DNA from: Polluticaenibacter yanchengensis
Lineage (GTDB): Bacteria; Bacteroidota; Bacteroidia; Chitinophagales; Chitinophagaceae
Length of the DNA stretch: 64,000 nt
Assembly (NCBI GenBank): GCA_027854065.1
Contig: JAQGEF010000014.1
Coordinates: 62,001-126,000 of the forward strand
Direction of reading: 5' to 3'
In this document: positions 1-8,977 of the stretch, in pieces
Numbering within the stretch: position 1 is the first letter of the stretch
Layout of the letters: every line of letters starts with the position of its first letter
Notes under the pieces: model-generated
What the model was told of the DNA's origin: nothing
Seen by the model: the letters and a program-made list of their open reading frames with translations, nothing else
Databases searched by the model: none
Program-made: the position numbers and the translations under genes

Positions 1-1177
1 CACGCACATACAACAAACCTATTCCCATTGCGATCAATCCCGAAATAACCACGAATAATTTACTGATGTACAGGTATTGTTTTTCTGTCTTATTCGGATA
101 CAGTTTTTTATAATAATCTTCCACGCCCACAGCAGCAAGCGAGTTCAGATCTGCGCCCAAACTACAAATAGCCGCACATATCAGCGATGATAAAATAAAA
201 CCGACCACACCCGCCGGCAATTCAGTCATAATAAAATAAGGAAATACCGCATTAGACGAAGTACCGTCCGGCAATGGATGTTGCGTATAATAAACATACA
301 AAGCCGTACCGATAAACATAAATAACGCCCACACAGGCACAGTCAGAAAAATACCCAGCAAAGAAGCCTTAATAGCAGATTTATTATTTTTAGCAGTCAG
401 GTAGCGCTGCACCACCGTTTGGTCAGTACCATATTTTTGAATAGCATAAAATGCCCCGTTAATCACCATTACCCAAAATGTCAGCTTCTTAAAATCCGCA
501 TCAAAAGGGCCAAACCCCACCCGGCCCGCATCAGAAGCAGTCTGCCAGATCTCAGAAAACCCGCCATTCGTGCTAAATATAATCACCAGCAGGCACAGGA
601 TGCCACTTGCAAACAGCATAAACCCCTGGAAAACGTCCAGCCAGATCACCGCCTCAATCCCGCCCATTAAATTAACCGTAATAATAATAATACCCACCAC
701 GCCAATAATCAATCCCGTATGCCCACCCATCATATTACTCAATGCAATAGCCAGTAAAAAGAACACCGTTCCCATACCCGAAAACTGGCGCAATACAAAA
801 GCAACCGAACTGTAATACCTGGCAAACGTACCGAAGCGTTGTTCAAAATATTCGTAAGTACTCAGTTTAATCACTTTCCTGAACAACGGCACTATAAACC
901 ATATAGTACCCAATAAAACAATCGGCACCATCAGGCCCTGTACCAAAAGAATCCAGTTAGATTTGTATCCTTCACCCGGATAACCCAGGAATGTCACACT
1001 ACTGATCAGCGTTGCCAGTAAAGAAATACCAATAGCCCAGGAAGGCACACGCCCTTTAGCCAGAAAAAAACTCGATTCTGAATGTTGTTTACCCCGGAAC
1101 CTGAAACCCAGATATAAAGTCAGCAATAAAAATCCAATAATAATAACATAGTCAATCACGTGTAATGTAACATTCAT
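1..1177 (-). CDS. Sodium:solute symporter (SSS/SLC5 family), 3' end cut off by window
   Basis: Reading the minus strand from an ATG at 1177 gives an open frame of 392 codons that leaves the window without a stop. The protein opens with a membrane segment (VIIIGFLLLTLYLGF), then LLATLISSVTFLG, which is the typical first-helix pair of SSS-family Na+-coupled transporters. At least eight further hydrophobic segments follow, including YGTDQTVVQRYL, a conserved family stretch. The role is uptake of a small organic solute driven by sodium across the inner membrane; the substrate cannot be told from sequence. SSS proteins usually have 450-600 residues, so roughly the last quarter is missing. A repeat (R1) lies directly upstream, so the promoter is either inside or beyond it. 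Confidence 0.88.
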   Translation of the reverse strand, partial: MNVTLHVIDYVIIIGFLLLTLYLGFRFRGKQHSESSFFLAKGRVPSWAIGISLLATLISSVTFLGYPGEGYKSNWILLVQGLMVPIVLLGTIWFIVPLFRKVIKLSTYEYFEQRFGTFARYYSSVAFVLRQFSGMGTVFFLLAIALSNMMGGHTGLIIGVVGIIIITVNLMGGIEAVIWLDVFQGFMLFASGILCLLVIIFSTNGGFSEIWQTASDAGRVGFGPFDADFKKLTFWVMVINGAFYAIQKYGTDQTVVQRYLTAKNNKSAIKASLLGIFLTVPVWALFMFIGTALYVYYTQHPLPDGTSSNAVFPYFIMTELPAGVVGFILSSLICAAICSLGADLNSLAAVGVEDYYKKLYPNKTEKQYLYISKLFVVISGLIAMGIGLLYVR

Positions 1178-1212
1178 AATAGCAATCGTTTGTATTTTTT
1201 CTGCTTTTTATT

Positions 1213-1336
1213 ATTGGGGCTATCAGCATTAATACATATACCAACCGGTATACCGGGCTATTCCGGGCTCGCTTACGCTCGGTGCCATGCACCAGCCGCT
1301 AAGGCGGCTGCCCTCCATATCCCGCAGCCCTTCAAC
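1213..1336 (+). repeat. Dispersed intergenic repeat R, copy 1
   Basis: It starts TTGGGGCTATCAGC and ends CCGCAGCCCTTCAAC. It carries the family's internal words GGGCTCGCTTACGCTCGGTGC and CACCAGCCGCTAAGGCGGCTG, the latter holding the palindrome CAGCCGCTAAGGCGGCTG. The same words recur at 58784-58905. The left end (GGGGCT) and the complement of the right end (AAGGGCTGCGG) resemble each other like short terminal inverted repeats. It lies between the 5' end of the symporter gene and the 3' end of the rhomboid gene. Open frames across it are not credible genes. Confidence 0.75.
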
Positions 1337-1559
1337 ATTGAGATCTTTATTCAGCTAATATTTGCCCTTAATAAAACAGCAATCGTTTCTGCAATAAAAA
1401 TAAATAAGTTTTTATATTAATTGTCACTTTTACACTAATTTATTTTCAGACATACTTCCGATGTCAAACCCCGTGATAATTTCCTGGCATTCAATGGCAC
1501 AAGCAAATAGTTCACATAATACCTGACAAGTAGTCCCGGTAAATGAAGATCACAAAAAA
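1337..1559. other. Gene-free AT-rich stretch
   Basis: No credible coding frame or RNA is seen. An 11-bp word AGCAATCGTTT at 1378-1388 repeats the one at 1181-1191, so R1 sits between two direct repeats. Confidence 0.5.
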
Positions 1560-1611
1560 GCGCATTAACAAAAAGGGCGGGAAAATTTTCCCGCCCTTTT
1601 TGTTAATGCGC
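1560..1611. terminator. 52-bp perfect palindrome, likely two-way terminator
   Basis: Two 26-nt arms (1560-1585 and 1586-1611) are exact reverse complements with no spacer. The core AAAGGGCGGGAAAA is GC-rich and the outer part holds an A/T run, as in an intrinsic terminator. The right arm covers the stop codon and last two codons of the rhomboid gene. Confidence 0.85.
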
Positions 1612-2247
1612 CACCTGGTTGATAAATGCTGTAAATACAGGATAATGGGCAATAAAATAAGTTGTGAGAATAGTAAAAATAATACCGAAAACCGCTCCCC
1701 AATAATGAGCTTCATGGTTAATATTGTCATTCTTTTTTTTCGCCATATAATACGAAGCAATCAGGTAAACTATTCCAAAAATATACCCTGGAAAGTACAG
1801 TTCTTTCGGTAGAAACAGAAAGCCAATCTCTTTTTTTGGCCTTAATACAATAGAAGCAAATATTACGGCACTCACTGCTCCCGATGCTCCTAAACTTGAA
1901 TAACCACTATTCGTCTCATTTTTTTTGTAGGATGGCAGTATACTAAACAATAATGCGAAAATATAAAGCAATAAATAAAATATACTCCCTAAAACATTAC
2001 CGAATATAGACTTATAATCAGACTCCAGAGAACTGCCAAACAGATACAAAGCATACATATTGAATGCTAAGTGAATAAAATCGGCATGAATTAACCCATA
2101 ACTAAACAAGCGATACCATTGCTTCCTTTCAGAAATGGCGGGAGGATACATAATTAAATCATACTTTATTTGATTATTGTTAAATGCATTGTATGAAATA
2201 ATTGCTGTAATAATGACTATAACAAGCGTAATTGTAATAGAAAACAT
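1603..2247 (-). CDS. Rhomboid-family intramembrane serine protease
   Basis: 214 residues with about six hydrophobic segments. The catalytic serine is Ser122 in GASGAVSA, and the partner His181 sits in AHYWGAVFG, matching the family's AHxxGxxxG helix. HLAFN at 59-63 fits the HxxxN oxyanion motif of the second helix. The enzyme is expected to cut transmembrane segments of other inner-membrane proteins; no substrate is known here. The start is the ATG at 2247 with a strong AAAGGAG Shine-Dalgarno (2258-2264). It follows a T9SS cargo gene after 27 bp, probably as the last gene of one transcript. Many Bacteroidota rhomboids carry a short soluble tail; this one ends straight after the last helix, and a similar tail occurs in the separate small gene at 4143-4409. 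Confidence 0.9.
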   Translation of the reverse strand: MFSITITLVIVIITAIISYNAFNNNQIKYDLIMYPPAISERKQWYRLFSYGLIHADFIHLAFNMYALYLFGSSLESDYKSIFGNVLGSIFYLLLYIFALLFSILPSYKKNETNSGYSSLGASGAVSAVIFASIVLRPKKEIGFLFLPKELYFPGYIFGIVYLIASYYMAKKKNDNINHEAHYWGAVFGIIFTILTTYFIAHYPVFTAFINQVAH

Positions 2248-2274
2248 AATAAACTAACTCCTTTCTAATGATTT

Positions 2275-4137
2275 TTATTGTTTAACAAACTTAAATACCC
2301 GGCTATTATCCTTCGTCTGAATTTTTAATAAATACAGGCCATTCGCCAAACTTTGAGTATTAATAAAATTACTACCGCTCACAATACTTTTTGTTTGCAG
2401 TAATTGTCCGTTCATATTAAGTAACTGGACGGTTACACTTTCCTCAGAACCCCAATTAATATATAAAACATCCTTCACCGGATTCGGATAAATACCAATT
2501 AAGTGATTCCCCCTGCTTTGCAACAAAATTGAATTACTGTATATAAAAGCACCATCCAGGTCCACCTGCTTCAATCGGTACAACCTCGGGCCGTCACTGT
2601 CAGGCAAATAGCTGTATTCAAAAGTCCCCTGCTGCGGATCATCAACAGCAATCCTGTTTAAATATTGCCATAAACTACCATTCGTACTATACTGCACGAT
2701 AAATTCCTTCGCATTTTCTGTTGGTGTCGCAACTGTCCATTTAAGACGATGCTGTTTATCGCTCAAAACAGCTCCGTCAAAACTAAGGAATGTAACCGGC
2801 ATGGAATAAATACTAAACGGCGTCGGTATATTTTCACCAGCCTCATTAGGATTCCCGTTATTATTCGGATCAATCATCGCCAGGTTGCCATTATTAGACG
2901 AATCAATAATAACAATACTCTGCAATACATTGTTGATGCTAGCAGTACCAATGGCAGAGTTATAGTAAACTTTATTAGGAGATAAATTTCTTACCAGCAG
3001 GCTCACTCTTATTTTAAAGTAGTAGTCATTATTGGATGAAGTATTGTTAGGCAATTTTTGATTCTCCATCAGCAAAGACGTATTTGTACTCCCGTTAAAA
3101 GCCGGGTTAATCCGGAGATTAGCCACATTATAGCCAGCCAGGAAACTTGCCGTAACATTAGAAATATTTGCCGCACCAAATACTTTAGCCAGATCTTCCT
3201 TCACATTAATATTATTCAGCGTTACATTACCCATATTACGCACATAAATATCATAAGTAAGGTCGTAAGCCGTTTCAGTAACCATATTAGCACTGATCAA
3301 CTCCTTCGTAACACCCAGCGATGGCGTTATGCTCGAATTATCTATTGGCAATTGCCCGTTTTGAAAAGTTTTTGCAGAACCCAATACATTCGTCGAAATA
3401 TCATAGTCAAAATAATAGCAATTTTCACCAAAACCAGTTATCTCCAACTGGCCGTTCAGGTAAGCAATGCCATAACAGTTTTGTGGCAATTGCGTTAAAA
3501 ACTTAGCCGTAGCCGGTGTTGAAGCATTATAGTTTTCTATCTCGTACAATCGGGAAGGATTGGCACCCAGTGTGGCAAACATTCTTCCATTGGGAAGAAT
3601 ACACAAATCACCACTGGTAATAGCTGTTGGTTGCAAGCCCAAAGGGAATGTCAATATCCGCGTATTCAACACCTTCCCTGTATTCACATCAAACTGGTCT
3701 AACTTACAGGTACCGGCTGGCTGGCTGTATTCACTAAAAGACCAGAGATTGCCATTATTATCAAACTCAAAATTGTTAGAAACATAGTCATATTCATAAT
3801 CCGGCTGGGTATTTATAATATTCGGGCAGGTAATCGTATTGGGCAGGCCCATATCCAAACGCCAGATTTTTGTCTTCTCACTTCGGATATCCGCTACATA
3901 GATCTTGGAGTCTTTAGGATTATAGGCAATAAATACATTATAGAAATCCGGCAACTGGGTATGCAATGCACAGGTATTTAACACCTCCGGATTCCCTGAC
4001 AAAGGATTTTTAATAAGTGAAAATGACGGTGGGTTATTACCACAATTGGTAGCGCCGAAATTCACCAGCAATGAATTTTGCGCACTCGCAAAAAAAGTAT
4101 TAATAATGGTGAGCAGCAATACATAAAAATACTTCAT
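2275..4137 (-). CDS. Secreted protein with T9SS type A sorting domain
   Basis: 620 residues. Residues 1-20 are a signal peptide (cut after FASAQ). The middle (about 50-270) has beta-propeller-like stretches such as NGNLWSFSEY and NGRMFATLG. About 290-430 resembles a DUF11/conserved-repeat domain (YDIYVRNMGNVTLNNINV). The last ~75 residues are a type A Por sorting domain, recognised by IGIYPNPVKDVLYI, LLNMNGQLL and NGLYLLKI. The protein should cross the outer membrane by T9SS and be released or anchored after C-terminal cleavage. Function is otherwise unknown. Its start lies 5 bp after the stop of the small membrane-protein gene, and the rhomboid gene follows at 27 bp. Confidence 0.85.
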   Translation of the reverse strand: MKYFYVLLLTIINTFFASAQNSLLVNFGATNCGNNPPSFSLIKNPLSGNPEVLNTCALHTQLPDFYNVFIAYNPKDSKIYVADIRSEKTKIWRLDMGLPNTITCPNIINTQPDYEYDYVSNNFEFDNNGNLWSFSEYSQPAGTCKLDQFDVNTGKVLNTRILTFPLGLQPTAITSGDLCILPNGRMFATLGANPSRLYEIENYNASTPATAKFLTQLPQNCYGIAYLNGQLEITGFGENCYYFDYDISTNVLGSAKTFQNGQLPIDNSSITPSLGVTKELISANMVTETAYDLTYDIYVRNMGNVTLNNINVKEDLAKVFGAANISNVTASFLAGYNVANLRINPAFNGSTNTSLLMENQKLPNNTSSNNDYYFKIRVSLLVRNLSPNKVYYNSAIGTASINNVLQSIVIIDSSNNGNLAMIDPNNNGNPNEAGENIPTPFSIYSMPVTFLSFDGAVLSDKQHRLKWTVATPTENAKEFIVQYSTNGSLWQYLNRIAVDDPQQGTFEYSYLPDSDGPRLYRLKQVDLDGAFIYSNSILLQSRGNHLIGIYPNPVKDVLYINWGSEESVTVQLLNMNGQLLQTKSIVSGSNFINTQSLANGLYLLKIQTKDNSRVFKFVKQ

Positions 4138-4142
4138 AGAAG

Positions 4143-4409
4143 TTAGTTTAGCTTTTTAGATAAATAATCCAATCGCTCCTTTTCCAATTTAGATAAACTG
4201 TTGATACCTCTTTTCGCTATTTTATCTAAAAGCGCGTTAAGTTGTTCTTCTTCCGATTTTTTGGAAATATTAAACCTGTCATCTATTGTAATATCACCCC
4301 CTTCTTTTACATCCGGCTTTGTTGTAGGAGTACCGATCCTGTTCTTTCTTTTATAAATGATAACGCCAATGATAGCGGCTATTGCAACAATATAAACTAA
4401 AAAATCCAT
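4143..4409 (-). CDS. Small single-pass membrane protein with rhomboid-tail-like C-terminus
   Basis: 88 residues: an N-terminal membrane anchor (FLVYIVAIAAIIGVIIY), a charged linker, and a C-terminal stretch DKIAKRGINSLSKLEKERL. That pattern (LxKIxxxGxxSLxxxEKxxL) is the short helical tail found on many Bacteroidota rhomboid proteases (DUF6576-like, from memory). Here it is on its own protein, two genes upstream of a rhomboid that lacks it. ATG at 4409 is chosen; a GTG at 4412 is an alternative. First gene of the probable unit 4409-1603. The functional link is inferred. Confidence 0.7.
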   Translation of the reverse strand: MDFLVYIVAIAAIIGVIIYKRKNRIGTPTTKPDVKEGGDITIDDRFNISKKSEEEQLNALLDKIAKRGINSLSKLEKERLDYLSKKLN

Positions 4410-4506
4410 CACTTAAGTATTTACAATAATTTATCCGCTTAAAAGTAATTATAAATATTGTAAAAAGTTTATTTAACGGATGTTAAGATTTTATAAACCA
4501 GGTAAA

Positions 4507-4869
4507 CTAATACTGGTTAGTACTTAACAACACTAATGTACAGGCTTCCACAGGTTCTATATCATGCGCCTTCAGGGTCCCGTATATTTCAGGATTCTCA
4601 GTTCCTGGGTTAAAAATTACCCGCTTAGGTTTTGTATTCAGGATGTAGTTCAGGTAGCCAGCCTGTATTTTAGGGTTCACATATAATGTTACAGTATCTA
4701 TATCATTTTGCTGGTTCAGCTCTGTCGTAATAGGAATGTCCAGTATATGCCCGGCCCTGTTACCAATAGCTACCACCTCATGTCCATAATAGGATAATTT
4801 TTTTATAGCCATATTACTGTAACGCTCCGGGTTTTCACTGGCACCTATTACGATAGTTTTCTTATTCAT
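4507..4869 (-). CDS. CoA-binding domain protein (CoA_binding_2, YccU-like)
   Basis: 120 residues forming one Rossmann-like CoA-binding domain: the N-terminal strand and loop KKTIVIGASENPERYSN, a middle VTLYVNPKIQ, and FNPGTENPE near residue 90. Family members are small cytoplasmic proteins that bind CoA; the cellular role is not settled. The gene starts 3 bp after the tilS stop, so the two are almost certainly co-transcribed. Confidence 0.87.
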   Translation of the reverse strand: MNKKTIVIGASENPERYSNMAIKKLSYYGHEVVAIGNRAGHILDIPITTELNQQNDIDTVTLYVNPKIQAGYLNYILNTKPKRVIFNPGTENPEIYGTLKAHDIEPVEACTLVLLSTNQY

Positions 4870-4872
4870 GAT

Positions 4873-6189
4873 CTATTTATTAAAAGTTATTACCAGTACA
4901 TGCTTCGTTTCAGAAGTCACTTTGTATCGGTTATCCGTTCTGTAGTTTACCAACCATACAATATCTCCGTTATGCTCCAATACAAACGCCTTATGTTTCG
5001 CAGCTACCGATACTTTAGCATCTATCAAAAAACGGGCTATTTTCTTTTTAAAAGACATGCCAAGCGGGTAGAAATAATCTCCATCCCTCCAAAGCCTGAT
5101 ATTTAAGTTTTCTTTAATTAAATCAGCGTCCAGGTAAGCTATTCCGGTATTCGTTTCAAAATGTCCAATATCATTCCTGTCAATTATATTAAGGCACAAC
5201 TGCCCGTTTGGCAATGCAATTTTGTCAGCATTTTTATCAAAAACAATATTGTCAAAAACAAATGATTCTGTAGAAACAATCAGCAACAAATCCCTGTCTT
5301 TAGTTATTTTATAATTTTCCCCTGAAACATATTTTCCGGTTTGCGCATCCATCAGTTCTATAATATAAGGAACCTGGTTAGGCAGAAAACCGAACCCCTT
5401 TAGTATCTCATATAGAACCGTAGAGATAGCTTTTATATTACGAAGCTTCTTTATTACTATTGCAGGATATTCACCACTATTATCTAAAAGCAACTTCCTG
5501 TATTCATCTATCCGCTCATTATACAGCATTTCCACCTCCCTTAAATGCAAGATCGTATCATTCACGTTGCTGATGGCACTGCCAAAATGCTTTTCAACCA
5601 CCGGAAATACATGATGTCTGAAATAATTTCTGGTGTACTTGGTAGTAGCATTGGAGGAATCTTCCACCCACTTAACATTCTTCTCCTTAGCAAATGCCTC
5701 GATTTCAACCCTTGTCCAACCCAATAATGGTCTAACAACATTACCGTTAACGGGTGGTATACCGTGCAACCCGGCAATGCCGGTCCCTTTAAAAAAGTTC
5801 ATCGCGGCCGTTTCTGCATTATCATTGGCATTATGCGCCGTGGCGATGCATTGAAACCTGCTATCATTTTCCAACAATTCGCTAAACCAGTTGTAACGCA
5901 ATTCCCTGGCTGCCAACTGTATACTTAACTTATTCGATAAAGCGTATGCATCAGTATCAAACCTTATCACGTTCACTTTTACATTCAGCAGTGTTCCTAA
6001 TTGCCTTACAAACATTTCATCCCTCACACTCTCATCCGCACGAAGCTGAAAATTACAATGTGCGATTTCAAAAGAGTAACCTTCACTTTGCAGTAAATAG
6101 CAAAGCACAACCGAATCCACACCACCACTACAGGCCACAAGTATGGTATCCGACTTAGAAAATACCCCATAATTATTTATCATCTTCAT
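4873..6189 (-). CDS. tilS: tRNA(Ile)-lysidine synthase
   Basis: 438 residues. The PP-loop SGGVDS is at 21-26, inside ILVACSGGVDSVVL, followed by the family's HCNFQLR and ATAHNANDNAETAAMNFFKGTG. The C-terminal part (about 350-438) has the TilS substrate-binding domain, with RDGDYFYPLGM and KKIARFLIDAKV. The enzyme uses ATP and lysine to change C34 of the CAU-anticodon isoleucine tRNA to lysidine, so that AUA is read. It is essential in most bacteria. ATG at 6189 is used; an in-frame ATG also occurs two codons later. It is divergent from the YbhN-like gene. Confidence 0.95.
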   Translation of the reverse strand: MKMINNYGVFSKSDTILVACSGGVDSVVLCYLLQSEGYSFEIAHCNFQLRADESVRDEMFVRQLGTLLNVKVNVIRFDTDAYALSNKLSIQLAARELRYNWFSELLENDSRFQCIATAHNANDNAETAAMNFFKGTGIAGLHGIPPVNGNVVRPLLGWTRVEIEAFAKEKNVKWVEDSSNATTKYTRNYFRHHVFPVVEKHFGSAISNVNDTILHLREVEMLYNERIDEYRKLLLDNSGEYPAIVIKKLRNIKAISTVLYEILKGFGFLPNQVPYIIELMDAQTGKYVSGENYKITKDRDLLLIVSTESFVFDNIVFDKNADKIALPNGQLCLNIIDRNDIGHFETNTGIAYLDADLIKENLNIRLWRDGDYFYPLGMSFKKKIARFLIDAKVSVAAKHKAFVLEHNGDIVWLVNYRTDNRYKVTSETKHVLVITFNK

Positions 6190-6196
6190 GCCGTTA

Positions 6197-6204
6197 CAAA
6201 AGTA
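6197..6204 (-). promoter_or_regulatory. -7 box TACTTTTG before tilS
   Basis: The minus strand reads TACTTTTG, a match to the Bacteroidota TAnnTTTG element, 7 nt before the tilS ATG. No matching -33 TTTG was seen at the usual spacing, so the transcript, if real, would have almost no leader. Confidence 0.35.
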
Positions 6205-6387
6205 TTAAACCTTACTAACATTTAAAGAGTTGTACAAGATCACAATCCAGTTTACCGGTAAATACCACCATAAACAAGTTTTTCATCAAAGAATGTCATC
6301 GTATTAGGAATGCGAAAATTTGAAATGCCCCCTATTTATATTTACTTTACAGCATCTTATATTTAATATATAAAATCAATAATCATA

Positions 6388-7395
6388 GTGCTTAGCAAAA
6401 AGCAAAAGAAAACACTTAATTATATAGCCGGTCCCTTGTTGTTTTTAATCACGTCATTCTTTATCTACAAACAGGTAAGCAATAAAAAAGATTTAGAAAC
6501 ACAATGGCAGCATATTGCTCAAAATTTTCACGCTGAACAATTTGTAGCCGTCATTTTTGTTTTAGTGCTTATGATGGTCAACTGGTGCCTGGAAACCCAA
6601 AAATGGCTCGTTGCTATAAAAGGCGTACAAACCATGAAGTTTGGAAAAGCCTTTAAAAGCATTTTAAGCGGAGTTGCGTTTACAATGATCACACCCAACC
6701 GTACCGGCGAATTTGTCGGCAGGATACTTTATATTGACGAAGGCAACAGGATAAGAGCCGCACTTTTAACTTTAACCACCAGTATCAGTCAAACCATTGT
6801 TACCATTATTTTTGGCATTATCGGTTTTTTCATAATAAAAGACGAAATTCTGAAGCTAGAGGTAAAGTATATTCATTTATGGGTAAACGGTATTTTGTTC
6901 AGTTCCGTCTTTTTTATCATTGCATGCCTGTTGTTTTACTACAACCTGTCCAATGTTATCAGGCTCTTTAGCAGGTATCGTTTCTTCCATAAGTTTAAAT
7001 TTTTTATTAAACCTTTATTAAAATTAAAAACCAATGCATTAAACAGCATATTTGTATTGTCTATAATCAGGTATTTCGTATTCACAATGCAGTATATTAT
7101 CCTGCTTCATGTGTTCGGCGTACAAATAAACTGGTTAAACGCATTTGCGGTAATCGCCGTCTTTTACCTGGCAATGGCTATCATACCCACATTTGCGATA
7201 GCAGAGTTAGGTATAAGGGGGGGAATTAGTTTATCATTATTTGGCATGTTTTCTGCCAATAACTTAGGAATTCTTTTTGCCGCTACCGGCATCTGGCTGA
7301 TAAATGTCATTCTACCGGCAGCTATCGGCGCTTTATTAGTTTTAAACATTAAACTATTCAAAAAAAATATTGATGATAATGTTAAAGAAGTTTAG
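6388..7395 (+). CDS. YbhN/UPF0104-like membrane protein (lysylphosphatidylglycerol synthase TM region family)
   Basis: 335 residues with about eight membrane helices and little soluble sequence. TPNRTGEFVGRIL near residue 100 and IAELGIRGG near 275 are the conserved polar loops of the family that includes the flippase part of MprF. No synthase domain is present, so lipid transport or flipping is the most one can say. The only start in frame is a GTG at 6388, preceded by an AT-rich leader. Its 3' end overlaps the DUF3108 gene, suggesting translational coupling. Confidence 0.82.
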   Translation: MLSKKQKKTLNYIAGPLLFLITSFFIYKQVSNKKDLETQWQHIAQNFHAEQFVAVIFVLVLMMVNWCLETQKWLVAIKGVQTMKFGKAFKSILSGVAFTMITPNRTGEFVGRILYIDEGNRIRAALLTLTTSISQTIVTIIFGIIGFFIIKDEILKLEVKYIHLWVNGILFSSVFFIIACLLFYYNLSNVIRLFSRYRFFHKFKFFIKPLLKLKTNALNSIFVLSIIRYFVFTMQYIILLHVFGVQINWLNAFAVIAVFYLAMAIIPTFAIAELGIRGGISLSLFGMFSANNLGILFAATGIWLINVILPAAIGALLVLNIKLFKKNIDDNVKEV

Positions 7396-8179
7396 GGATA
7401 TTTTATTCGTTCTGGCGGTAATCATTAGCACGTCCAATAGCAGTATGGCACAAAATGCCTGTAAAATCCAGAACAAAGTATTCAGCGATAATGAAAGTGT
7501 GACATTCTTTGTATTTTATACTTTGGCAGGTGTTTGGGTAAATGCAGGTACTGTCAATTTCACTGTTAACAAATCTACTTACGAGGGCAAACCTGTTTAC
7601 CATGTCGTAGGTACCGGCAGCACCAACCCCAGTTACGACTGGATTTTTAAAGTGAGAGACCGTTATGAGTCTATCATGGATTACGTTTCACTACTACCAT
7701 ACAAATTTATACGGAACGTAGATGAAGGCGGTTATAAAAAGAATGAGATCGTTTATTTCGACAGGGAGAAAAATACAGCAACATCCCCTAAAGGCACGTA
7801 CAAAGTAACGCCTTGTATACAGGATGTCCTCAGCGAAGTTTACCTCGCCCGGAACATCGATTTTGATAAATACAAGCCAAACGATCTAATTCCTTTCGAT
7901 TTGTTTTTAGACAATGAAATATACAGCATGCATGTCCGTTACTTAGGAAAAGAGACCATAAAAACACGCTATGGTAAATTCAAAACCATCAAATTTAAGC
8001 CATTGTTATTAAAAGGCTCCCTATTCGAAGGTGGAGAAAAAATGACTGTATGGGTAACAGATGATGGCAATAAGTTACCGGTACGTATTGAAAGTCCTAT
8101 TATAGTAGGCAATGTAAAAGTCGATATGATGATGTACAAAAATCTCAGACATCCATTGACATCTCTTATAAAAATTTAA
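7373..8179 (+). CDS. DUF3108 periplasmic protein
   Basis: About 269 residues with a signal peptide ending STSNSSMAQ. The rest matches the DUF3108 pattern: GTVNFTV, YHVVGTGSTNPSYDWIFKV, a middle RYGKFKTIKFKP, and MTVWVTDDGNKLPVRIES near the end. The family is predicted to be a beta-rich envelope protein; no biochemical role is established. The start is ATG 7373 or 7379 (both leave the signal peptide whole). Either overlaps the end of the YbhN-like gene by about 20 bp, so the two are likely one transcript. A strong hairpin follows at 8199. Confidence 0.85.
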   Translation: MIMLKKFRDILFVLAVIISTSNSSMAQNACKIQNKVFSDNESVTFFVFYTLAGVWVNAGTVNFTVNKSTYEGKPVYHVVGTGSTNPSYDWIFKVRDRYESIMDYVSLLPYKFIRNVDEGGYKKNEIVYFDREKNTATSPKGTYKVTPCIQDVLSEVYLARNIDFDKYKPNDLIPFDLFLDNEIYSMHVRYLGKETIKTRYGKFKTIKFKPLLLKGSLFEGGEKMTVWVTDDGNKLPVRIESPIIVGNVKVDMMMYKNLRHPLTSLIKI

Positions 8180-8198
8180 GGTCATTTCCATTCATAAC

Positions 8199-8240
8199 AC
8201 AGCCCCGGTTTCAAAAAATATTTTTTGAAACCGGGGCTGT
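8199..8240. terminator. 42-bp perfect palindrome, likely two-way terminator
   Basis: Arms 8199-8219 and 8220-8240 are exact reverse complements: a GC-rich ACAGCCCCGGTTTC base followed by an A/T run. It lies in the gap after the plus-strand DUF3108 gene and after the minus-strand engB gene, so it can stop both. Confidence 0.85.
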
Positions 8241-8333
8241 TCAATATTCTGAATTCCAGTTACTATTGCTAATCCATATTATTGAATAAAAATCCAAAAT
8301 TCATACTAACTGGCTCATCAAATGACCCAACTG

Positions 8334-8966
8334 TTAATTTTCAGGCTCCTCCGTTAAACAACGCTCCAGGTATTCCAAAACATCCTGCTTACCATCTTTC
8401 TTTGTACTGCTCGTAACAAAGAACGGAGGCAGGAATTGCCAATGCTCCCGCATCAATTCTGTCATTGCCTCCACATTACGCTTTACAACCCCAGGTTTTT
8501 CCTTATCCGCCTTAGTAAAAATCACAGCAAACGGCACTTCCCAGTCACCTAACTGCTGCATAAACTCCAGATCTATTTTTTGAGGTTGATGACGGGCGTC
8601 TACCAGCACAAACACACTTACCAGGTTTTCCCTTTTACGCAAATAACCTTCTATCATCTGTTCCCATTTACGGCGACTGCTCTGGCTTACTTTAGCGTAA
8701 CCATAACCCGGCAGATCCACCAGGAACCATTTGAAAGGTTCTTTTACTTTCTTCGATTTGCTTACTATTTCAAAATGGTTAATCATCTGCGTTTTGCCGG
8801 GAGAGGCAGATGTTTTTGCTAATGATGCATTATTACAAAGCATGTTTATCAACGACGATTTACCAACATTACTTCTCCCAATAAATGCAAACTCCCCTCT
8901 GTCCGGTTTCGGACATTTATCGAACGAAGGACTACTTAATAAATACGCTGCTTTTGTAATTTCCAT
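8334..8966 (-). CDS. engB: Ribosome biogenesis GTPase EngB/YsxC
   Basis: 210 residues, a usual length. The P-loop GRSNVGKS is at 30-37, DLPGYG is the G3 box, and TKADK the G4 box. The N-terminal AFIGRSNVGKSSLIN and the SASPGKTQ switch region are typical of EngB. It acts in late assembly of the 50S ribosomal subunit. It starts 11 bp after the mntH stop and so appears to be the third gene of the dtxR-mntH operon. That is odd company for a housekeeping GTPase. Confidence 0.95.
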   Translation of the reverse strand: MEITKAAYLLSSPSFDKCPKPDRGEFAFIGRSNVGKSSLINMLCNNASLAKTSASPGKTQMINHFEIVSKSKKVKEPFKWFLVDLPGYGYAKVSQSSRRKWEQMIEGYLRKRENLVSVFVLVDARHQPQKIDLEFMQQLGDWEVPFAVIFTKADKEKPGVVKRNVEAMTELMREHWQFLPPFFVTSSTKKDGKQDVLEYLERCLTEEPEN

Positions 8967-8977
8967 AATCTTTACCC

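Noticed and set aside
1190..1420. 76-codon frame across R copy 1
   Set aside because: It is made of repeat sequence, has no family likeness, and comparable frames appear in each R copy.
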